NCBI GenBank assembly: GCA_020718265.1 | Contig: DYSM01000218.1 | Location: 1-5,158, forward strand | Direction: 5' to 3' | DNA length: 5,158 nt | DNA from: Draconibacterium orientale | GTDB lineage: Bacteria > Bacteroidota > Bacteroidia > Bacteroidales > JAADGE01 | Shown: in pieces, positions 1 to 5,158 of the stretch | How positions within the stretch are numbered: position 1 is the first letter of the stretch | Layout of the letters: the number at the start of each line of letters is the position of its first letter | Translations under genes and position numbers: made by a program | Notes under the pieces: generated by a model | What the model was told of the DNA's origin: nothing | Databases searched by the model: none | Seen by the model: the letters and a program-made list of their open reading frames with translations, nothing else

Positions 1-15
1 TTATATAATTTAAAA

Positions 16-1218
16 CTATTCGAGTGTATTTTTGATAATTGCCACAGCTTCAAGTATTTGCGCTTCGTTGATAACCAACGGCGGCGCAAAACGAATGATG
101 TGTCCGTGCGTGGGTTTGGCGAGTAAGCCGTTATCGCGCAAAGCAAGACATACATCCCAAGCAGTTTTTCCGTCTTTGGGCTTGATAACCACTGCATTGA
201 GCAAGCCTTTTCCGCGCACAAGTTCCACCATTTCCGAACTGATTTTCGACAATTCTTCTCTGAAAATTTTACCGAGACGTTCGGCATTTTCTGCCAATTT
301 TTCATCTTTTATCACTTCCAAAGCCGCAATAGCAACTTTCCCTGCAAGCGGATTTCCGCCGAAGGTAGAACCGTGTTCGCCCGGTTTTATGACAAGCATA
401 ATATCATCGTCGGCAAGTACGGCAGACACGGGCATTGCGCCGCCTGAAAGTGCTTTTCCCAAAATGAGAATGTCGGGGCGAACGCCTTCGTGGTCGCAAG
501 CGAGCAAACGCCCGGTGCGTGCAATTCCGGTTTGAACTTCGTCGGCTATAAACAAGACATTGTGCGCTTTACACAAATCGTAGGCTTTGCGCAAATAACC
601 GCTGTCCGGAACGAAAACGCCGGCTTCGCCTTGAATCGGTTCAACTAAAAACGCTGCTACATTTGTATCTGCAAGTTCGCGCTCGAGCGCATCGACATCG
701 TTATACGGAATCGTAACAAATCCGGGAGTAAACGGTCCGAATCCGCTGTATGAATCCGGGTCGGTGGACATGGACACTATAGTAATGGTGCGTCCGTGAA
801 AATTATCGGCGCAAACAATGATTTTCGCTTGATTTTCTGCAATGCCTTTTTTCTTGTAAGCCCATTTGCGTGCAAGTTTCAGTGCGGTTTCATCGGCTTC
901 GGCACCGCTGTTCATTGGTAAAACTTTGTCGTATCCAAAATATTTGCACACATATTCTTCGTATTCGCCCAACACATTGTTGTAAAACGCGCGTGAAGTC
1001 AGCGTAAGTTTTTGTGCTTGTTCTATCATTGCACCTATAATTTTCGGATGACAATGTCCTTGATTTACAGCCGAATAAGCCGACAAGAAATCGAAATAGC
1101 GTTTGCCTTCCACGTCCCAAACGAAAACGCCCTCGCCGCGTTCCAAAACGACCGGCAGCGGATGATAATTGTGTGCTCCGAAATTATCTTCGCGAGCGAT
1201 GTAATCTTGTGATGTCAT
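16..1218 (-). CDS. rocD: Ornithine aminotransferase (ornithine--oxo-acid transaminase)
   Basis: PLP-dependent class III aminotransferase that moves the delta-amino group of ornithine to 2-oxoglutarate, giving glutamate semialdehyde (which cyclises to pyrroline-5-carboxylate) and glutamate; cytosolic, linking arginine/ornithine and proline metabolism. With the start at 1218 the protein has 400 residues, normal for the family. Visible landmarks are YSAVNQGHCHP near residue 48, TLTSRAFYNNVLGEYE near 73-88, NSGAEADE near 103, FHGRT near 140, VEPIQGEAGV near 192, the cofactor aspartate in IADEVQTG (D226), the Schiff-base lysine in LGKALSGG (K255), GEHGSTFGGNP near 280 and a C-terminal KPTHGHIIRFAPPLV. 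From memory these blocks match eukaryotic OAT closely, which separates it from acetylornithine or GABA aminotransferases. An in-frame ATG at 1272 would add 18 residues, but that stretch contains the promoter match at 1242-1272, so ATG 1218 is chosen. The stop is TAG. It follows the peroxiredoxin gene but is separated from it by a terminator. Confidence 0.96.
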   Translation of the reverse strand: MTSQDYIAREDNFGAHNYHPLPVVLERGEGVFVWDVEGKRYFDFLSAYSAVNQGHCHPKIIGAMIEQAQKLTLTSRAFYNNVLGEYEEYVCKYFGYDKVLPMNSGAEADETALKLARKWAYKKKGIAENQAKIIVCADNFHGRTITIVSMSTDPDSYSGFGPFTPGFVTIPYNDVDALERELADTNVAAFLVEPIQGEAGVFVPDSGYLRKAYDLCKAHNVLFIADEVQTGIARTGRLLACDHEGVRPDILILGKALSGGAMPVSAVLADDDIMLVIKPGEHGSTFGGNPLAGKVAIAALEVIKDEKLAENAERLGKIFREELSKISSEMVELVRGKGLLNAVVIKPKDGKTAWDVCLALRDNGLLAKPTHGHIIRFAPPLVINEAQILEAVAIIKNTLE

Positions 1219-1241
1219 AAAATTTGAATAATGATTTTGCG

Positions 1242-1272
1242 CAAAAGTAAAGTGTTTTAGTTCGACAATCAA
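1242..1272 (-). promoter_or_regulatory. Bacteroidota-type promoter of rocD
   Basis: On the minus strand a -7 box TACTTTTG (1242-1249) fits the Bacteroidota consensus TAnnTTTG exactly. A -33 TTG (1270-1272, within TTTG) lies 20 bp upstream. Transcription would begin roughly at 1234-1237, leaving a leader of under 20 nt before ATG 1218. No Shine-Dalgarno sequence is seen. The match lies inside the longest possible reading frame and so supports the shorter start. Inferred from consensus only. Confidence 0.72.
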
Positions 1273-1295
1273 ACGTTTGCGATATGTTAAGAAAC

Positions 1296-1326
1296 AAAAA
1301 AACCGACCAAAAACTTCGGTCGGTTT
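1296..1326 (-). terminator. Intrinsic terminator downstream of the peroxiredoxin gene
   Basis: Perfect 9-bp inverted repeat, AAACCGACC (1300-1308) and GGTCGGTTT (1318-1326), with a 9-nt loop. On the minus strand the stem is followed by a run of seven T residues (1302-1296, the first three shared with the stem foot). It starts about 35 bp after the peroxiredoxin stop codon and ends before the rocD promoter, so it should insulate the two genes. On the plus strand the T run is only three bases, so it is probably one-directional. Confidence 0.88.
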
Positions 1327-1361
1327 ACAACTATTTCTGTTATGAACGAATTTAAAATAGA

Positions 1362-1994
1362 CTATCGTTTAGAAAGAAATTCTGCAATTCCTTTTTGAGA
1401 TGCCTCTAGTCCGGTTTCGCCTTCTTTCCAATCTGCGGGGCATACTTCGCCGTTGTTCTCGAAAAATTGCAACGCATCCACCATGCGCAAAGTTTCTTTA
1501 ATGCTGCGACCGAGCGGCATATTGTTCACAACTTGGTGTTGCACAACGCCTTTTTTGTCAATCAGGAATAAACCGCGGTAAGCCATCGGCGTTCCGACAA
1601 ATACTTGATTTCCGGCTTCGTCGTAATCGTAATCGCCTGCCAAAACATCGTAATTCATTGATATTGTTTTAGCTTGGTCGGCTACGAGCGGATATTTTAC
1701 GCCTTTTATGCCGCCGTCTTTTTGCTCGGTTGTAAGCCATTTCCAATGCGAAAATTGTGAATCGGTCGATACACCGATTACGGCAACATCGCGTTTTTCA
1801 AATTTTTCAATGTGGTCTTGGAACGCTAAAATTTCAGTCGGGCAAACGAATGTAAAATCTGCGGGATAGAAAAACAACACGACATATTTTTTGCCGATGT
1901 AGTCTTCCAAATTAAAATTATCTTTCATGTCGCCGCCGTTTACAACTGCGGGAGCCGTGAATAAAGGTGCTTTTTTACCTGTTAAAACTGCCAT
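1362..1994 (-). CDS. ahpC: Typical 2-Cys peroxiredoxin (AhpC/Prx1 subfamily)
   Basis: Thiol peroxidase that reduces hydrogen peroxide and organic hydroperoxides in the cytosol. The 210-residue protein carries the active-site block YPADFTFVCPTE, with peroxidatic Cys51 in the PxxxTxxC motif (P44, T48, C51), the active-site arginine in AYRGLFLID (R140), and resolving Cys185 in GEVCPADW, so it should work as a head-to-tail dimer. Blocks such as VIGVSTDSQFSHWKW, YPLVAD and NNMPLGRS resemble Prx1-type enzymes more than the shorter E. coli AhpC. There is an insert of about 13 residues around 121-137 (YDYDEAGNQVFVGTPM) before AYRG. Since no ahpF adjoins it and the gene is closed by its own terminator, thioredoxin is a plausible reductant (inference). 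The usual GGLG motif appears as GGIKG and the C-terminal YF as FL. The start at 1994 gives the family N-terminus and is preceded by an A-rich leader. The symbol ahpC is used in its broad sense. Confidence 0.95.
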   Translation of the reverse strand: MAVLTGKKAPLFTAPAVVNGGDMKDNFNLEDYIGKKYVVLFFYPADFTFVCPTEILAFQDHIEKFEKRDVAVIGVSTDSQFSHWKWLTTEQKDGGIKGVKYPLVADQAKTISMNYDVLAGDYDYDEAGNQVFVGTPMAYRGLFLIDKKGVVQHQVVNNMPLGRSIKETLRMVDALQFFENNGEVCPADWKEGETGLEASQKGIAEFLSKR

Positions 1995-2035
1995 ATTTGT
2001 ATTTTTTTGTGTTGAATAAACGATTAAAATGTCCG

Positions 2036-2066
2036 CAAATATAAGGGCAATTCTTTATTTAGACAA
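2036..2066 (-). promoter_or_regulatory. Bacteroidota-type promoter of the peroxiredoxin gene
   Basis: On the minus strand, TATATTTG (2036-2043) matches TAnnTTTG exactly and TTG (2064-2066, within TTTG) lies 20 bp upstream, the same spacing as at rocD. The predicted start near 2029 gives an A/T-rich leader of about 35 nt to ATG 1994. I see no OxyR-like ATAG-N7-CTAT repeat. Inferred from consensus. Confidence 0.72.
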
Positions 2067-2067
2067 A

Positions 2068-2093
2068 TTTTAAAAAAGAAAAATTTTAAAAAG
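2068..2093 (-). promoter_or_regulatory. A/T-tract (UP-like) segment upstream of the peroxiredoxin promoter
   Basis: Directly upstream of the -33 element there are two near-identical copies of AAATTTTAAAAA followed by AG, starting at 2065 and 2081 (16 bp apart). The first overlaps the -33 box. Almost every base is A or T. The position and composition suit an UP-type element or a curved stretch that boosts RNA polymerase binding. This is an inference from position; general A/T richness between genes is the alternative. Confidence 0.35.
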
Positions 2094-2118
2094 TATATCC
2101 CATATTCAGCATAAAATA

Positions 2119-2781
2119 TCATCGTCCGCCGAATAAACTGCTGCCGATACGAACCAGCGTACTGCCGTGCTGAACTGCAATTCTGTAATCGCCCGACATG
2201 CCCATGCTCAGTTCGCAAAACATGTCATTTAGGGCAAAGTATTTTTCTTTTGCATCTTTGAAAATTGATGCAAGTTCCGCAAATTCAGCGTGAATTTGAG
2301 TTTCAACGTCCGTGTATGTTGCCATGCCCATTAGCCCGGTAATTCGCGTATTTTTCAGATTTTTGAAAATTTCCGATTCTAAGAGTTGAGCTAATTCGTT
2401 GGTATCCAAGCCAAATTTTGTATCTTCTTTGGCGATGTGTATCTGGAGCAAACAATCCACAGTTCGATTACATTTTTGAGCTTCTTCTTCAATTTTTTCC
2501 AACAAACGCAAACTGTCCACACCATGAATTAAGCGGACGAACGGAATGATAAATTTAACTTTATTGCGTTGTAAATGACCAATATAATGCCATTCGATAT
2601 CTTTGGGCAGGTGTTCGTATTTGTCTATAAGTTCCTGAACTTTATTTTCGGCAAAAATGCGTTGTCCGGCGGTGTATGCCTCTAAAATTTGATTTTCGGG
2701 TTTTGTTTTACTTACGGCAACTAATTGCACGTGCGAGGGCAGTTCGGTTCGGAAAGTTTGTATGCGATGAGCTATATTCAT
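2119..2781 (-). CDS. yggS: YggS/PLPBP-family pyridoxal 5'-phosphate homeostasis protein
   Basis: Single-domain fold-type III (alanine-racemase-like barrel) protein that binds PLP but has no known catalytic activity; family members buffer free PLP and affect amino-acid and keto-acid pools. The 220 residues are close to the usual length. Visible motifs are VAVSKTKP with the PLP-binding Lys25, AENKVQE near 44-50 (most relatives have GEN, so Ala44 is a small departure), WHYIGHLQRNK near 64-74, HGVDS near 86-90, the KFGLD block near 122, GLMGMATYTD near 149, and the C-terminal phosphate-binding blocks SMGMSGDY (192-199) and QHGSTLVRIGSSLFG (204-218). ATG 2781 gives the short family N-terminus and lies just after a promoter match. 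It is divergent from the RSH gene and upstream of the peroxiredoxin gene, with a 124-bp gap that contains that gene's own promoter. No convincing terminator follows it, so some read-through is possible. Confidence 0.95.
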   Translation of the reverse strand: MNIAHRIQTFRTELPSHVQLVAVSKTKPENQILEAYTAGQRIFAENKVQELIDKYEHLPKDIEWHYIGHLQRNKVKFIIPFVRLIHGVDSLRLLEKIEEEAQKCNRTVDCLLQIHIAKEDTKFGLDTNELAQLLESEIFKNLKNTRITGLMGMATYTDVETQIHAEFAELASIFKDAKEKYFALNDMFCELSMGMSGDYRIAVQHGSTLVRIGSSLFGGR

Positions 2782-2800
2782 GGTTCAATTTCTTATGATG

Positions 2801-2832
2801 CAAAAATACGATTTAGTTCAAAAAAAACTCAA
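2801..2832 (-). promoter_or_regulatory. Bacteroidota-type promoter of yggS
   Basis: On the minus strand, TATTTTTG (2801-2808) fits TAnnTTTG and TTG (2830-2832) lies 21 bp upstream. The predicted start near 2795 leaves a leader of about 15 nt before ATG 2781, with no Shine-Dalgarno sequence. The region is A/T-rich, so chance matches are more likely here than at rocD. Confidence 0.6.
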
Positions 2833-2880
2833 TTTTTATCAAATTTCGGGTTAAATTTAATAAATTTTGAAAAAAAACGA
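2833..2880. promoter_or_regulatory. Phased A/T tracts between the divergent yggS and RSH promoters
   Basis: Three AAATTT tracts begin at 2841, 2853 and 2862, spaced 9-12 bp apart, close to one helical turn, and are followed by a run of A at 2870-2876. The segment lies immediately upstream of the yggS -33 element and about 30 bp upstream of the RSH -7 box. It could act as curved or UP-like DNA for both directions. Function is inferred only from spacing and placement. Confidence 0.35.
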
Positions 2881-2911
2881 ATAAAAATGTACACCGGTAG
2901 CTTTTTTTTTG

Positions 2912-2919
2912 TAACTTCG
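2912..2919 (+). promoter_or_regulatory. Probable -7 element of the RSH gene promoter
   Basis: TAACTTCG matches TAnnTTTG with one mismatch (C for T) and follows a run of nine or ten T. No clear TTG is found 19-21 bp upstream, so the -33 half is weak. A start near 2925 would give a leader of about 65 nt to ATG 2990. Confidence is lower than for the three minus-strand promoters. Confidence 0.45.
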
Positions 2920-2989
2920 CACTTGTGTCGGAATGTTGCCACCCTTACGGAGCATTTCGATTTTTTTGTTGAATAAAATCTGTTGCTGT

Positions 2990-5158
2990 ATGACACCTCA
3001 AGAGAAAGACCAATATGTAAAACGCATGTTTAACGAGTTGATTGAATGTAAAGAATCGTTCAAGAAGCCCGAGAACTTGCGTTTGATAGAAAAAGCATTC
3101 AAATTTGCAGAACATGCCCACTCCGGACAGGTTCGTAAAGGCGGCGATAAGTTACCATATATTGTTCATCCGCTTTCAGTTGCAAAAATTATTGCCAAAG
3201 AAATGGGCTTCGGTGTAACCATGGTGCAAGCCGCATTATTGCACGATACAGTTGAAGATTGCGAAGACGTTACCGTTGATACTTTGACCCAACATTTCGG
3301 ACCTGTTGTCAGTTTCTTAGTCGAAAATGTTACAAAAATAACATACAAAACGGACAATCAATTGCCCGAACAAGTCGAAACGTTTAAACAACTGCTCACG
3401 GCTATGCTGCACGACAGGCGCGTGGCATATCTCAAAATTGCCGACCGTGTGGACAACCTGCGCACCATGTGGGACATGCAGGAAAATATGAAAATTATTA
3501 AAAGTGCCGAATCGCTCGATTTGTATGCGCCACTGTCGCATCTGCTGGGTTTGTTCGACATTAAATGTGAAATTGAAAATCTTAGCTTTGAATATCGCGA
3601 GCCCGATGAGTTTAATAAAATTAAGGAACAGGTCGATTTTTATTTAAAAAATAAGTCTGAAAAAATTGAATCCGACAAATTTCAACTGCTAAAAGCATCC
3701 GGTTTTTCAAACGGAAGAATACATGTAGAAACGGTTCAAAAATCATACTACAAAATATGGCGCATGGTTTCAAAACGAAATCTGAAACTCGAACACATTC
3801 ACAATTTATTCTCATACCGCATTGTTATAGACGAAGAATTTGGCGTAAATCCCAAAAAACAATGTTTTAACACTTACGTTGATATTACGGATAAATTGCA
3901 TTTGGGACCAAAATCCATGAAAGATTGGATAACACAGCCAAAATCTAACGGATTCAGTTCCATTGTGTTAGATGTATATTTGAACGGCGAGTGGGGCGAA
4001 ATTCAAATTATGACAGACAAAATGCACCAAATTGCCAAAAGCGGTTTTGCAGACAACTATAACAACGACCACCAACGCAATACCGATGTGTGGGTGCGAG
4101 AAACCATCGAAGAACTTCTTAATTCACAATTGTCGGATAGTGAAATTATGGATTTACTCCGCCCGAACGAACGCGAAATCAATATCTTCACCCCAAAAGG
4201 ACAAATTGTGCGTATGCCCAAAGGTGCGACCGTGCTGGATTTTGCGTTCAAAATTCATACCGAACTCGGCATACATTTCAAAGCTGCCGAAATTAACGGA
4301 CGACTCGTGCCTGCCGATTTTAGACTTCGTGAAGCCGACAGCGTCTTAATCATTAAAGATGACAACGTTACGCCGCAGCCGGATTGGACGAAATCGCTGT
4401 TTATGAAAAAAAACATAAACAAACTTCAACGACATTTAGCGATGCGTCGTGCCGAATTAATCAAAACCGGACACGAAATGTTCGATAATTTGCACTCCGG
4501 AATGCCCGAAAAAGACTTAAAACCTGTGTTGGAACAACTTGATTGCGAAACAGATGACGAACTTTTTTACAAACTGGGTTTCGGAATATTATCAGCCGAA
4601 GCGGTCTCAAAAGCACTCAGAAATCGGCGCGGTTTTTGGGTCGGCTTGCTCGGCGGCGGCACAAAAGCACACGAGCCGCTCATAAAATTTGACGAAAATA
4701 AAATCGAATTCAATCCCAGAGCCGTTTTTCGAATCACAGGACCGTCCGATAAAATTGTTTTTTCCCAATGCTGCCGTCCCGTTCAGGGCGATACGGCAAT
4801 GGTATATATGGTTTCGGAAAACGAATTTCACGTTCACAAACGCAATTGCGAACAAGCCATGAAACTGAACACCATGTACAAACCGCGTACTGCGCCTGTG
4901 GTTTGGGAAGAAGTTTTTACCGGCGAATTTGGCACAATTCTCGAAATAGAAGGGCACGACAGACGAAATCTTGTCCTCGATATCGTTAAAGTTATATCCA
5001 GTGAAATGAACCTGAATATGATACACTTAGACATCTCGGCATCGCAACAGTTATTTACCGGAAAAATTCACTTAAATGTGCGGAATCGCAAAAACTTAGA
5101 AAATTTAATTTCTCGAATGAAAAAAATACGCGATATTCGCAGCGTGATGCGACACTAA
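2990..5158 (+). CDS. rsh: Long RelA/SpoT-homologue (RSH), predicted (p)ppGpp hydrolase with degenerate synthetase
   Basis: Stringent-response enzyme with the full long-RSH architecture in 722 residues, counted from ATG 2990: HD hydrolase domain about 42-190, synthetase domain about 243-356, TGS about 397-457, a helical linker, a CC/zinc-finger-like domain about 590-625 and a C-terminal ACT domain about 641-722. Hydrolase residues are intact: RK at 49-50, H60 in YIVHP, HDTVED with H85, D86, E89 and D90, and D152 and N156 in ADRVDN. The synthetase keeps the PKSNG block and Glu337, but the catalytic Asp is Asn272 and several substrate-binding positions are changed, so ppGpp synthesis looks lost (inference). 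The C-terminal half is well kept: FTPKGQIVRMP (TGS), SQCCRPVQGD with C594/C595, and H616 and C620. An ATG at 2933 would add 19 residues (Cys-rich, unlike family N-termini) and falls about 8 nt from the predicted transcript start, so 2990 is preferred. The gene is complete, ending with TAA at the window edge. Confidence 0.93.
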   Translation: MTPQEKDQYVKRMFNELIECKESFKKPENLRLIEKAFKFAEHAHSGQVRKGGDKLPYIVHPLSVAKIIAKEMGFGVTMVQAALLHDTVEDCEDVTVDTLTQHFGPVVSFLVENVTKITYKTDNQLPEQVETFKQLLTAMLHDRRVAYLKIADRVDNLRTMWDMQENMKIIKSAESLDLYAPLSHLLGLFDIKCEIENLSFEYREPDEFNKIKEQVDFYLKNKSEKIESDKFQLLKASGFSNGRIHVETVQKSYYKIWRMVSKRNLKLEHIHNLFSYRIVIDEEFGVNPKKQCFNTYVDITDKLHLGPKSMKDWITQPKSNGFSSIVLDVYLNGEWGEIQIMTDKMHQIAKSGFADNYNNDHQRNTDVWVRETIEELLNSQLSDSEIMDLLRPNEREINIFTPKGQIVRMPKGATVLDFAFKIHTELGIHFKAAEINGRLVPADFRLREADSVLIIKDDNVTPQPDWTKSLFMKKNINKLQRHLAMRRAELIKTGHEMFDNLHSGMPEKDLKPVLEQLDCETDDELFYKLGFGILSAEAVSKALRNRRGFWVGLLGGGTKAHEPLIKFDENKIEFNPRAVFRITGPSDKIVFSQCCRPVQGDTAMVYMVSENEFHVHKRNCEQAMKLNTMYKPRTAPVVWEEVFTGEFGTILEIEGHDRRNLVLDIVKVISSEMNLNMIHLDISASQQLFTGKIHLNVRNRKNLENLISRMKKIRDIRSVMRH

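Noticed and set aside
32..535. 167-codon open frame on the plus strand inside rocD
   Set aside because: It lies fully antisense to a well-supported gene. The translation is Ser/Pro/Ala-rich with no recognisable motif and there is no promoter match, so it is a shadow frame.
1995..2118. Possible OxyR operator upstream of the peroxiredoxin gene
   Set aside because: No ATAG-N7-CTAT type repeat could be found by eye; only the promoter and A/T repeats are seen.
2101..2121. Possible terminator hairpin for yggS (ATATT at 2102-2106 with AATAT at 2115-2119)
   Set aside because: The stem is only five A/T pairs, overlaps the stop codon and is separated from the T run by nine bases, so it is too weak to call.
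16..2781. A PLP-themed operon of yggS, peroxiredoxin and rocD
   Set aside because: Each gene has its own promoter match and a strong terminator splits the peroxiredoxin gene from rocD, so the shared cofactor looks coincidental.
2725..2976. Small plus-strand open frame spanning the yggS start and the divergent gap
   Set aside because: It overlaps the 5' end of yggS and both promoter matches. The translation is low-complexity, reflecting the A/T tracts.
2933..2989. N-terminal extension of the RSH protein from ATG 2933, possibly a leader with a Cys cluster
   Set aside because: The 19 residues do not resemble RSH N-termini and the ATG would lie within about 10 nt of the predicted transcript start. 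ATG 2990 gives a normal family start.
4607..5026. 139-codon open frame on the minus strand inside the RSH gene
   Set aside because: It is antisense to the conserved zinc-finger and ACT domains. It has no family motif and its composition follows from the RSH codons.

Overview
The window looks like ordinary chromosome from a member of the Bacteroidota, probably Bacteroidales-like. The evidence is the regulatory DNA. Three of the four genes are preceded by the TTG-N20/21-TAnnTTTG promoter typical of this phylum. None has an obvious Shine-Dalgarno sequence; the stretches before the ATGs are A/T-rich instead. Protein features agree, for example a Prx1-type peroxiredoxin with a long insert and a long RSH protein with a divergent synthetase. 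No mobile element, tRNA, rRNA, CRISPR array or phage gene is visible.

Layout: three complete genes lie on the minus strand. Reading right to left they are a YggS-family PLP-binding protein (2119-2781), a typical 2-Cys peroxiredoxin (1362-1994) and ornithine aminotransferase rocD (16-1218). Each appears to be its own transcription unit. Each has a promoter match immediately upstream, and a strong intrinsic terminator (1296-1326) separates the peroxiredoxin gene from rocD. Divergent from yggS, on the plus strand, is a complete RelA/SpoT-homologue gene (2990-5158) whose stop codon is the last base of the window. The 208-bp divergent intergenic region holds phased A/T tracts between the two outward-facing promoters. 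No gap between genes exceeds 300 bases.

The genes belong to housekeeping and stress functions rather than one pathway: ornithine/glutamate metabolism (RocD), peroxide removal (Prx), vitamin B6 homeostasis (YggS) and (p)ppGpp turnover (RSH). RocD is PLP-dependent and YggS handles PLP, but the separate promoters argue against a dedicated operon. The most notable point is in the RSH protein. Its hydrolase (HD) residues are intact, but several synthetase residues, including the equivalent of the catalytic Asp264 of the Streptococcus Rel enzyme, are replaced. It is therefore predicted to be a hydrolase-only SpoT-like enzyme. I see no evidence for a new multi-gene system here.
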